Below are positions 44,801-51,500 of a DNA stretch of 64,000 bases, in pieces (the first letter of the stretch is position 1; the number at the start of each line of letters is the position of its first letter). This stretch comes from Allacma fusca (lineage: Eukaryota > Arthropoda > Collembola > Symphypleona > Sminthuridae). Made by a program: the position numbers and the translations under genes. Under the pieces are notes generated by a model that searched no databases, was not told where the DNA came from, and saw only the letters and a list, made by a program, of their open reading frames with translations. The DNA is taken from the NCBI GenBank assembly GCA_947179485.1, contig OX359245.1:74015067-74079066 (forward strand), in the 5' to 3' direction.

Positions 44801-46086
44801 CAGAGAATCGCAGACTTAGAACTGCTAATTCAGGAGACAAAACCTCAAACGTCAAGTTTCTGCCCACAAGTGGAGAAATCACAAGACGAGGTTCAACCAG
44901 AATAACTGATGACACATACAAAGAGAGAACTAATCCTAATCATCCAGGGATTACAAGCCCAACTAATCAAGGCAAAGGAGAACGAAATTCGTCTCAAACA
45001 AAGAATTTTACATCAGATTTCGGAACAACAGGAAATACTGAGCAAATTGAAACAACTCGAGGGAGACCACAAAGCAACCCTCCAGGAAACCCAGAAAGCC
45101 AAAGAAGATATTTCGGATTTAATAAACCAGCTGAAAATAGCTCAGGTGTAATATCCGAAGGTGAGGAAGAAACTCAACCACTTATTGACGAGAGTGACTT
45201 TAAAACACTTAAAGAATTAAGTAGTTCAGGGATAAGTCCAACAGAATTTGATGTGGACGACAGCAGTGAGTGTAGAGAGACAAATTCTTACAATTCGGGA
45301 TCAGAACCGAGAATTAATCAACCGCCTACGACAGAGAGAGGGAGACCTGGACAAATTGAAACAGGAAATCAAGGACCTTCAGAAGCGACTTCACGAGTTG
45401 AGGTGCCTTGGCCCTCAGTAGCGGCGGACATCTCAACCCAATTGCTTCACTCAGATGAGCAAAAGGCCTTGGAAGAGCCCCCCTTTGTGGAACTCAACAC
45501 CAAGCCCACCCAGCGAAGCTCAGAGACAGACACTGCAAAGCCTACAAGCGCAAGGCAGTCGGATCAGAGAAGCAATAGCACGAGTGGAGAGAGAAATAGA
45601 ACAAACCGAGAGAGCCAAGAATATTCTGAAAAATCAGATACGAGCAGCAAACAGTCTAGCCAACAATTCAAACAACCCCCGGAACGAGAAGTCCCTGTAG
45701 AAAATTCTACAGAAGAGGACGAAGAGTTCCAGGAAGTCCCAGTGGAAGAAAACGGACAAGACTCTGTAGATACTCATACAGAAGTCATTAACATACCTGT
45801 AGAATTTTCTACAGAAGAGGACAGGTCATTGGATGTCATCACGAAAGACAGTCCCAGAAGGCCTGAGAGAATTAGAACAAATACGTCAAAGCACCGAGAG
45901 ACATTCAGCGACCCTCAGAACCCGACGAGTACAAATCCAACAGGAACTTCAACAAGTTCAGGAGGAGATTCGGGAGTTAAAGAAGCAAGCGAAACACCTC
46001 AAGAAGGAAGCGCGGAAGAAACCGGAGAAAGTAGACGATACCCAACTCGTACCCGAAAAAGGACGAGAAGATTTGGATCAGTCTGA
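38896..46086 (+). CDS. pol: Pol polyprotein, 2396 aa: protease, RT, RNase H, integrase
   Basis: Numbered from the ATG at 38896, although entry is probably by frameshift at 38848. Aspartic protease DSGAT is at residues 51-55. Reverse transcriptase has its catalytic aspartate in LDMESGFF (430) and YLDD at 492-495. RNase H has D651, E691, D716 and D759. A 650-residue acidic disordered insert (about 765-1415) precedes the integrase. Integrase has zinc-binding H1431, H1439, C1469 and C1472, then D1501, D1561 and E1597 (DD35E), and a GPF module at 1731-1733. The order is that of Ty3/gypsy and retroviruses. A further 620-residue tail is disordered, has repeated EFSSENYS-type motifs, and overlaps coiled-coil ORFs in the +1 frame. 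All catalytic residues are present and no stop interrupts the frame. Pol of this type is normally about 1000-1200 residues. Confidence 0.95.
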   Translation: MNAIIATRVESQSKDDEELEIIDLNPCRLSNGNKSTLQVQICSMMIPALLDSGATRSCIQRNLVPRCAEIKEVPSALRVAVANAELVKPICLTKFTMMIEGEKLLFKGLVMETLEPRMIIGEDRLSRYGITLDYKNNEIRSDRFQTVPMTRDTHLYVGEKKADIEFVRSIFSFHEVKGPKNMMCRTRKAVTIPAYGHMKVPIQIPKRIKKDFYLQPSEKLYTSKRLLIAAGVVPNEEPFAYVFNPAPCPQTMYGRTAIGHAEENFDLIKIKRNQLRDAHKRLTQEQLDCFDVNEELDEEGRAKYRALLTRYPECFAFNKGDLKEPAWIDPIRIHTGNNPPVQAKPFPCSPMERQKVREEVQKMLDADIIKEVNGPYSSPLFLIKKKDGTFRSVVDYRALNKTITDQVYPLARIDDILMQFGKSAMFDTLDMESGFFQLLIHEDDQIITSFITQDGLYAFKRLPMGVKIAPSAFQRAADQMLGSLKFRGAMVYLDDVISYGIHLLDKLASLEELMLRASNKNFKFKPKKCKFGYFEVIVLGFKVSREGTSPDPAKVDAIRHVPIPKSETEARRFFGICSFYRKYIKDFAKIASPISQSWIGSKGKSEGQKRIRCFQWSADATIAFNILKTKLVTQPVLAHFNPELDCILHTDASISGLGCCILQDDGGEHPIAYASRTLIQSEKNYSVTELELAAVVYAVRKFRQYLYLRKFLIRSDHLALCYLRLQKDPNHRISKFVNKLQEFDFQVTYKKGALHLDADFLSRAPLPYTKEDLEDTEDRVIEFEPDPVKEHKIALEERKQIPHGNTIMPPPACAASLTTRESYKGKYWTDDESQSSDEEEAIIPQRQNPWSGRLKGQPRRKVKSQVEILAPQPNLEETDWENHTMSVKSRVNEVTHSYSALKEWKLSVDDIITIHKFREDDPQEDENTWKYTNEYIYEKNLKLIQEIELHNATINELDMKEFLSPDKVQNENEDFDRNTIIDIGMGTDWSPTPKSTAATTSQSPANGKVDIDSPKSQGQMTRSTMEFTTMDGAGEAETKAVHLPPAIIVDSDMEVHDQTLKNQETADLVSQAAETTQKKSSTNPPTHPASPTEAKKLVLTDEDRNVQKECDRPTLRQEKFSVENHIPSGHDPTDEEKWFAFEEIWRNPTPAKGDEWKLKQEVISQLKTYTAQSARKIDQVPDAESPGYANNPDLDTPQRIKAMKISKDVDEWMRNIQRRSAACESEENKNPPPSHTYISTENPDNEDNFSLLATTVEELRKNIREGEIKFTDGRSWKIQPLKGQGVVTSKKTSHPLCLSQDEDPRNKDAQETEDMSLNRAIKFVPGAHALQGCEGSKDTFSTHKPVCRILEDEEQVTMLEEHNMQEMQRDDPDCLFIMDKIKMRHTLNWKDKEKYSRYDIDEEGILTIVHKDGRKLYVPRVLRNFLLSKAHDGILCGGHLGFQKTLHRLNKNYFWRKMNVSVAKYVMSCESCQAAKSMRMKPAGLLHPIRIENVGDALCIDLIGPMQISIKGNKYIIIAQDYVSKFVIAEAIPDKTADRIAEFLLHKVVLKYGLFKNLLSDGGSEFRAEITQALLRRLGMNHSTSTALRHNSVGQIERMVQTISTMLSHYTQKEQALWCSCLPFLINAYNCSHHDVTKETPYFMMFRRQPIYDFNLQLCLSSVDTNFMSAEEATTRIEKAIAKIRERQDYSKDWYDRKRRFVKFNIGDTVRVFTPTRIVGKSERFLHPYKGPFVVIEVLAKDNYIIQDLRNSKKRQKVHVERLKKCLQREHIEDEYSYDLDSDIVELVTKRNWNRCEKVIVSQPRSILKSSTTSDNSSTTSKKVTFKVQPAQTEEITREFSSENYSDSSSEQTQPVQQRGEFCDKNYSHFQITPSEGGRSNQGPRQHKENTQGGKRTTKQSSTQVREFSSENYSDNREFLDKNYPYFTRSKVNEHPRRNQGRDKGIETTEEFSPNKNLEVRSSGRVHQTENRRLRTANSGDKTSNVKFLPTSGEITRRGSTRITDDTYKERTNPNHPGITSPTNQGKGERNSSQTKNFTSDFGTTGNTEQIETTRGRPQSNPPGNPESQRRYFGFNKPAENSSGVISEGEEETQPLIDESDFKTLKELSSSGISPTEFDVDDSSECRETNSYNSGSEPRINQPPTTERGRPGQIETGNQGPSEATSRVEVPWPSVAADISTQLLHSDEQKALEEPPFVELNTKPTQRSSETDTAKPTSARQSDQRSNSTSGERNRTNRESQEYSEKSDTSSKQSSQQFKQPPEREVPVENSTEEDEEFQEVPVEENGQDSVDTHTEVINIPVEFSTEEDRSLDVITKDSPRRPERIRTNTSKHRETFSDPQNPTSTNPTGTSTSSGGDSGVKEASETPQEGSAEETGESRRYPTRTRKRTRRFGSV
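44411..44665 (+). repeat. Four self-complementary motifs in the pol tail
   Basis: AATTTTC-ATCC-GAAAATT (44411-44428), AATTTTG...CAAAAATT (44477-44494), AATTTTC-GTCA-GAAAATT (44615-44632) and AATTTTTA-GA-TAAAAATT (44648-44665) each fold on themselves. The third base pair position differs between copies yet stays paired. In the Pol frame they encode EFSSENY, EFCDKNY, EFSSENY and EFLDKNY, so protein constraint could also explain the pattern. Confidence 0.6.
44693..44905 (+). CDS. Coiled-coil mini-ORF 1 in the +1 frame under pol
   Basis: 70 codons from ATG. The product is dominated by a charged heptad pattern (LEEIRDEIRGLKQQRN, then YIKQRIADLELLIQE), as in coiled coils. It lies wholly inside the Pol tail in the +1 frame. 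Its TAA is followed three bases later by the ATG of the next ORF in the same frame. No homologue is recognised. Expression would need reinitiation, leaky scanning, splicing or an internal promoter. Confidence 0.45.
   Translation: MNTLEEIRDEIRGLKQQRNLVQIKIWKYAAQEEYIKQRIADLELLIQETKPQTSSFCPQVEKSQDEVQPE
44909..45151 (+). CDS. Coiled-coil mini-ORF 2 in the +1 frame under pol
   Basis: 80 codons from ATG at 44909, three bases after the previous stop (TAACTGATG). Heptads run almost from end to end (LIIQGLQAQLIKAKENEIR, ISEQQEILSKLKQLE, ISDLINQLKIAQ). Same frame and same kind of product as its neighbours. Function unknown; assembly with the other mini-ORF products is plausible but unproven. Confidence 0.45.
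   Translation: MTHTKRELILIIQGLQAQLIKAKENEIRLKQRILHQISEQQEILSKLKQLEGDHKATLQETQKAKEDISDLINQLKIAQV
45251..45421 (+). CDS. Coiled-coil mini-ORF 3 in the +1 frame under pol
   Basis: 56 codons from ATG at 45251 to TAG at 45419-45421. After a short leader it is a near-ideal heptad series (RDQNRELINRLRQREG, LDKLKQEIKDLQKRLHEL). Two short stop-delimited stretches (to 45220 and 45235) separate it from mini-ORF 2. I found it by reading the +1 frame through the gap. The regular coiled coil continues the series on either side. Confidence 0.4.
   Translation: MWTTAVSVERQILTIRDQNRELINRLRQREGDLDKLKQEIKDLQKRLHELRCLGPQ
45455..45700 (+). CDS. Coiled-coil mini-ORF 4 in the +1 frame under pol
   Basis: 81 codons from ATG at 45455. 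The first 18 residues are proline- and serine-rich. Heptads follow (SLQAQGSRIREAIARVEREI, then TERAKNILKNQIRAA). The TAG at 45698-45700 falls inside the first CTGTAGAA...TTCTACAG palindrome. It starts 33 bases after mini-ORF 3 in the same frame. Confidence 0.4.
   Translation: MSKRPWKSPPLWNSTPSPPSEAQRQTLQSLQAQGSRIREAIARVEREIEQTERAKNILKNQIRAANSLANNSNNPRNEKSL
45695..45814 (+). repeat. Pair of mutually complementary 18-mers
   Basis: CTGTAGAAAATTCTACAG (45695-45712) and CTGTAGAATTTTCTACAG (45797-45814) are each self-complementary over 8 bp. Each is also the exact reverse complement of the other. Both are preceded by C and followed by AAGAGGAC. In the Pol frame they encode PVENSTEED and PVEFSTEED. 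Confidence 0.7.
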
Positions 46087-46096
46087 AAGCGAATGA
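45833..46096 (+). CDS. Coiled-coil mini-ORF 5 in the +1 frame, ends beyond pol
   Basis: 87 codons from ATG at 45833. Heptads occupy the middle (ELEQIRQSTERHSATLR, VQIQQELQQVQEEIRELK), followed by a lysine-rich stretch and an acidic tail. Its TGA (46094-46096) lies 10 bases past the pol stop and overlaps the next ATG (46093-46095) as ATGA. Such overlaps are typical of termination-reinitiation coupling. This end beyond pol argues that the frame is selected in its own right. Confidence 0.5.
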   Translation: MSSRKTVPEGLRELEQIRQSTERHSATLRTRRVQIQQELQQVQEEIRELKKQAKHLKKEARKKPEKVDDTQLVPEKGREDLDQSESE

Positions 46097-46419
46097 ACAC
46101 AACCAGATATTTAACAACAATACCAAACTGTGTTAGTTTTGGTCAAAGCGAGATTGATCTCAAGATTGGAGACCGTATAAATCTCATTAGTTACCTCATA
46201 CGACAAGGTCGAAGGAGAATCCGATACGTAGGTACGTACACAATCATTAAATCAGATTACTGCAAAGTATTTTATCTTCAACCAGATGTCAGAGAACAGA
46301 GGATCACGTGCATCCGGGTCTCGAACCAACGAGACTCCACGCCAAGACGCCCTACCCGCCGTCGACAGGGACGACGACGATCGACCACGTTATTGGACCC
46401 AATACGTGAGCCAAACTGA
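46093..46419 (+). CDS. Small ORF resembling an integrase GPY/F module
   Basis: 108 codons from ATG, starting two codons after the pol stop in the pol frame and overlapping mini-ORF 5 by ATGA. Residues about 20-80 (LKIGDRINLI, then RYVGTYTIIKSDYCKVFYLQ and ITCIRVSNQ) match by eye the spacing of the integrase C-terminal module of this same Pol (FNIGDTVRVF, YKGPFVVIEV, VHVERLKK). The protein ends in an arginine-rich tail overlapping ORF3. It may be a diverged second copy of the SH3-like DNA-binding module. This rests on eye alignment only. Confidence 0.4.
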   Translation: MNTTRYLTTIPNCVSFGQSEIDLKIGDRINLISYLIRQGRRRIRYVGTYTIIKSDYCKVFYLQPDVREQRITCIRVSNQRDSTPRRPTRRRQGRRRSTTLLDPIREPN

Positions 46420-48346
46420 AGTGGAAATACCACAAGCGAAAATTTTACCAAACTCAGATACGGGACGACTGGAAGTTGTTCTCAGAGTAGACGGGAAGTT
46501 ACCCCACAGGATTATCATCCAAGGACGAGATGGACGAGAAATCGTAACCCATTCAGTATTAATTGGAGCTCTCAGGAAACCTAGAGAGTTAACATTAGAT
46601 TACCGCATATTACGACGAGAACCGCACTTTTGCGGGTCAATAAATTTTCCGGAGCAGCAGGTGGAAGTTGACAAAGGCGAACGAGCGCCAGATGATCTTG
46701 TTTACCTTTTCAAAGGACAAGAGTTTAATCCCACTCCCATACGACGACAGATCCCCATCTGTAGAACACGTAATAGACAGCCAGATGATCCATGGCTAGT
46801 CCAAAATTACAGGCAAGAAAAGGATGTGCCCGGACAAAAGAATCCAAGGGGAGATTATGAACATGACCCCTGGGCATTTACTCCAAGCCTTCAGTACGAA
46901 CGAGGCAAGACAAGTCGAAGCTCATCCCGGAAAGTGATGGGAGCCGACCCCATTTGTGGAGTGACCCGAGTCAACATCCCCGACATCAGTGAATGGTTAC
47001 CGCAACATGAAGAACAGGTCGAGGACGTAACCCATAGAATCAACAGACGTATTGATGACAACTATGGACCCGATCTGAGACGAGGAAACTTGGAGGACCG
47101 ACGAAGGGAGCCTCCGAGATTCGCAGCCTACTCGGCACATATGGTACCAGCCGGGAGAGGCCGCGGGCGGGCCATCACTACCGGAGAAAGTTCGAGCAGA
47201 CACCACAGAAGCTCAAGAGAAAGTTCAAGGGAAAGACACAGCTCTAAAGACAGTAGGACCAGGAAGCGGGAGACAGAGTCGTCATCAGAAAGGAAGAAGC
47301 GACGGGAGGACGACAGGTCAAGGAGCCGCTATGACAGTCCAGCGCGGTCAAGGAGCAGGAGAGAGTCAACCCCACCACCCTCACCATTTCTATCACCAGC
47401 AGCGAAAGATTATAAGGATCGAATGGAGAGGGAGTCAATACTGACAGCACCCATAGCAGCTCCAGCTTCAAGCTACACAGCGGTCACAAAGATGCCGCCG
47501 CCAACAATACCGGTCAATAGTGAACCACCCAAACCACAGCGTGCAGTTTGCATCGCTCAAAGAGAAAGACCAGTGGAAGTACCTGTAGTGACTCCACCAT
47601 CAGTAGCTGTGACATTATGGAGCGAGGAAACTGCCACGGACACAGCTACAACAGCGGACAGAGATACCGCCAATGAATCTTCTTCAGACTCAGAAGAGGA
47701 AGAGACAGTACCCATCCAAACCTGTAGTAGGAAAGGATGTAAAAGGGTACGACAAGTAATTGCAACCGACAGTGGACCAGTGGTACAACAGGAATGTGAA
47801 CATCATGCAAAGAAACGTGCAAAGAAGGAGAAGAAGGTCAAGAAGGAGGCTCAGATGACCATCTTAGAGCTATTCGGACAGAGCACAGCACCAACCCAAC
47901 CACCGGCGAAATGGCAGTCGAACATCCTAAAGATCGGAGAGGACTCCAGGAAAGCAGGGAAGCACGAGGAGATGGTAAACCGAATTAAAGATCTCGGGGA
48001 AATCATCCGCAACCTTGCCAGACAAAACGTCAATGCAGACAGTGCGAAAAAGCAAAAGGAAGAATTAATGAAAGAACTAGCACGCCACCGCCAGGAATGG
48101 ATAAAGTGGAGAAATGATAACGACTTTCACTTGGTATGTGCTGAGTCAAAGATAGACCTTCAAACCAGAGAATTGCCTCCAGCACATTTTGAACCAACGA
48201 ACATTCCAACGTCAACAGCTACATCCGGAGAGCTAGAGCGTTTGCTCGCTCAGGAAAAGCGAAATGGTCCAGAAACTGCAAACCCAACAGGAATGGCAAC
48301 GGAAATGCCACCCTCGTCGAAGTTGCAACATCCGAGCTATCTATAG
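46286..48346 (+). CDS. ORF3: RS-rich basic protein, 686 aa, unknown
   Basis: ATG at 46286, overlapping the previous ORF by 134 bases. Residues 1 to about 290 look partly folded (strand-like RLEVVLRVDGKLPHRIIIQG). An arginine-serine domain lies at about 300-375, resembling those of splicing factors. A C-x4-C...C-x-H-H cluster (C480, C485, C504, H506, H507) could bind zinc, directly before a lysine-rich nuclear-localisation-like stretch (KKRAKKEKKVKK). A coiled coil follows at about 560-620. There is no signal peptide or membrane segment. A nuclear or RNA-binding accessory role fits, but no family is recognised. The last 154 bases overlap the open ORF4 frame. Confidence 0.75.
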   Translation: MSENRGSRASGSRTNETPRQDALPAVDRDDDDRPRYWTQYVSQTEVEIPQAKILPNSDTGRLEVVLRVDGKLPHRIIIQGRDGREIVTHSVLIGALRKPRELTLDYRILRREPHFCGSINFPEQQVEVDKGERAPDDLVYLFKGQEFNPTPIRRQIPICRTRNRQPDDPWLVQNYRQEKDVPGQKNPRGDYEHDPWAFTPSLQYERGKTSRSSSRKVMGADPICGVTRVNIPDISEWLPQHEEQVEDVTHRINRRIDDNYGPDLRRGNLEDRRREPPRFAAYSAHMVPAGRGRGRAITTGESSSRHHRSSRESSRERHSSKDSRTRKRETESSSERKKRREDDRSRSRYDSPARSRSRRESTPPPSPFLSPAAKDYKDRMERESILTAPIAAPASSYTAVTKMPPPTIPVNSEPPKPQRAVCIAQRERPVEVPVVTPPSVAVTLWSEETATDTATTADRDTANESSSDSEEEETVPIQTCSRKGCKRVRQVIATDSGPVVQQECEHHAKKRAKKEKKVKKEAQMTILELFGQSTAPTQPPAKWQSNILKIGEDSRKAGKHEEMVNRIKDLGEIIRNLARQNVNADSAKKQKEELMKELARHRQEWIKWRNDNDFHLVCAESKIDLQTRELPPAHFEPTNIPTSTATSGELERLLAQEKRNGPETANPTGMATEMPPSSKLQHPSYL
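48280..48310 (+). promoter_or_regulatory. Possible second -1 frameshift site, ORF3 to ORF4
   Basis: A AAC CCA (48280-48286) lies in the ORF3 frame. It is followed by a 7-nt spacer and a TGGCA-ACGGAAA-TGCCA hairpin (48294-48310). The ORF4 frame is the -1 frame and is open from 48193, but has no ATG until 48586. Heptamers with C in the second triplet are poor sites in known systems, so this is tentative. Confidence 0.3.
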
Positions 48347-48585
48347 CCGAACAACACAACGAACAGAGCAGTAGTTCAGAGGATTTTGAGGTGATCAGAT
48401 CGAAGAGAAGACCCAAAGTTCGAGAATCATCAATAACGTCAGATACAACGGAGATTGTTAATCACCACCAGCTTTCATTGGCTGATTTTGCCAATTCACC
48501 CCAGGACGGAACCGTCATACTCAGTGACGACGAGGAACCAAGACAGTCAACCTCATCAATTCAAACGCCACCTCACACGCCGGAG

Positions 48586-51500
48586 ATGGGACGTGGAGGA
48601 GGAGGAAGACGAGGAGGACCCATACCTTACCTCGGTAACAGTTGGTTATCATTTTTATTAATGTTCGGTTTAATAACATCTGCTGTAGGACAATCCACCT
48701 TGAGAAAAGAATTGACGGGACACTACGGACCATATCCAACAACCAGGGCCTCACATTACCAGTGGTGGACCCGATTGGAAACCGAGAATCTAACCAGTCC
48801 AAGAGGCTTTGACTATGTCAGCCTAGACTTTGAAAACAAGGAAGACTCAGAGGAAATCGGACACTATGACCCTTACGGCCAACGGGATTGCCCACCTGTC
48901 GGAAATTCAGCCGTACGGTACCAAGGTTTCGGTTCAGCCACAGTGCACCGACTCTGGCAGAACGGAGTAGTACGAGGAGTAGCAGGAGCCGTAGGCATGT
49001 GTACCACGGGAATGGTCATAGTAGGAGTCTACACCAGCTCAATCCTAGACGCAGTCAGGAGATGGAATAAACCACTCAAAACAGTCAAAATACCACAGGA
49101 CTGGGTACTCATTGAGTCCCAACTACCAGACCAACGACCCATCTGGATGATAATGCCCGTCAACGCCAGTGAGGAAAAAGAATTAGAAGATTTTCTTAAG
49201 AAAGATCCAACAGCAACAGAAATATCTCCGAATTTAATAACATTACCAGGTGATATCCAAAGGAATGCTCATTACCTCAACGAAACTTCTGTAGCCAAAG
49301 TATGGAATCAAGCTTTAGGCAAGGAAGTGGAAGAGGAAGAATCCGAAAACGGGAGAGTGCGACGACATGCTCCTGAACCCACCTCGGAGGAAGAGGAACG
49401 AAGACAGAAAATTCGAGACCAACGGAAATTACCGCAAGCTATTTGGTTAATGTCACAAGCAATACGTGACGGTTACCATCTTACAACAAGAACTTTACAG
49501 TCAGTCGCAATGGACTTAATAACAAAACCAATTCAACTGCCACTACAAACCAAATATGAAATTTGGAAGGAATATGAAATACAATACGGGAAATTCATTG
49601 ACAAAGTCATCCAAATTTTGGGACTCAAAACCATACATAAACGCACCAGGCGGAGTATCTTGGCAAAAGACCAGATAAATAACCTACAACGCCAGATGCA
49701 AAACAACCCTCACAGGATCACAAAAGGGGAAGACTATGTTCACCCCACCGAGGAAATTGCAATAGGTGAAGTCGTACACTTCGCACTAGCAACGACAATT
49801 ACGGAAGCAAACTGGACGATAGTTTTGCTCATACCACACATATACAACGGAGTTGACCATCTCGAAGAAGAAGAACTCAAGGGATGGGAGACAAAGGCAC
49901 ACGCCAACGTCTCACAAACCCACCCACTCTTCCAGCGAACGTCGGAACGAGCAGCCAGAGAACGGCAGAGGCGAGATGCATTCGTAGGACCGACCAACGC
50001 ATGGTCACCCGTCAGTTATAGCAAACAATTCTTAAAACAACAGCTACAGCTTATGCTGGCACGGATTGAGGAAGAGGAGGCTCACTCATCGTCAGGAAGA
50101 CCTACAGGGATTATTCAACAGCTTGTACGATTTACTCTCAGAATGGTAATCTATATTGGCACGTCCGTCGGAATGGACTTCGGAGAGAACCAGGATCCAA
50201 TACGGAAGAGTGACCCCGGAAGAAGCCACCCACGAAGGACAGAGGGAGCAGAAGGACCGGTTTTGGCCTCAGAAGAGGAACCGGCTGTGCCAACGGAACA
50301 AGCTATGGAAGCTCAAGAAGAAGGAGCCGGAACATCATTGAACGTAATCAAGGAAGAAGTCTTAGACGACGAAGAAAAGCCACCATTGGAACATCAGGTA
50401 GATAGTTCGTCAGACAATGAGACAGACAGTAAGTGGGTGCAGACCAGATGCGAATACTGCCCACTCAAACATGGCCATAAGCCACCCGTACGACCAAAGA
50501 CCAAGTTAGCAGCACATGAAGCTTGGCAAAGACAAAAGGACATTCCGGTACAATACATCCGAAGGAGTAGACCCGAGTTGGACAGGTTGTATGGAAGAGA
50601 CAACGCTCCAAACTGTACATTCCAGTATAGAGGACGACGACGAGGTCCAGAGCCAGAAAGTGAACGACCCAGGGTTAGAGTATACTCACCCATTAGGACT
50701 GTAATATTTAACGATACAAGGGACAGACGAGGATCAAGGTCACCATCACCCGGACCATCCGCGATAGCAGGACAATCCATACCACCCATTGAAGATAACC
50801 TGAAGTCCAGACGAGCTAGACAACGTCAACGAAAAGTGGAGTCTAAGGAAGAACGCCAGGAAGACCCACCAGCTCCAGCACCGGAAGATCCACTGGCACA
50901 ACCCGACTCACCTGATGTAAGATTCGTCGACTTAGCTCACGTATCATTTTACATAGGAGTCCGTGGATGGATGGTAGCACCAAGTTGGGAAGATGAGGAT
51001 GCGGAAATAGTCATCTTTACCAACCCAAACAAGACACAGCTATACAGCCAACTGGATCCGGTACGACTTCAAGTGAAAAAGATGGTGGAAAGGGCCAATG
51101 ACCCATTGGACCACTCACCACCGCCAAGATTTCCGGACCAAGTGATGGAAGATATATCCGGAGACGAACGCCACAGCCAGATAGAAGCGCAGTACTCCAG
51201 GAGAACGAACTACTTCAGTAACAACATGGACACCCGAGAAAGATCCACCATGTGTCCTCATTGTTACCAGAAATCTACCATCGACCCAGAGAGATTTCCA
51301 ACATATAATATCTCACATCGTTCAACCAACAGTCCGGAGCAAAATTTAGTGAGATGGCTCAACAGAATGTACAGAGAGACATTTATCGAGAGACTTGACA
51401 TCCACCAACAACCCACCCAACCACCTCAACTACGACTCGAGCAGTTACGAAGGGCGCTTAGCACTTTAAGCGAACCTAGAACAGATGCTCACGAATCAAA

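Noticed and set aside
46286..48346. ORF3 as a cellular SR splicing factor captured by the element
   Set aside because: There is an RS domain but no RNA-recognition motif, so only composition supports the idea.
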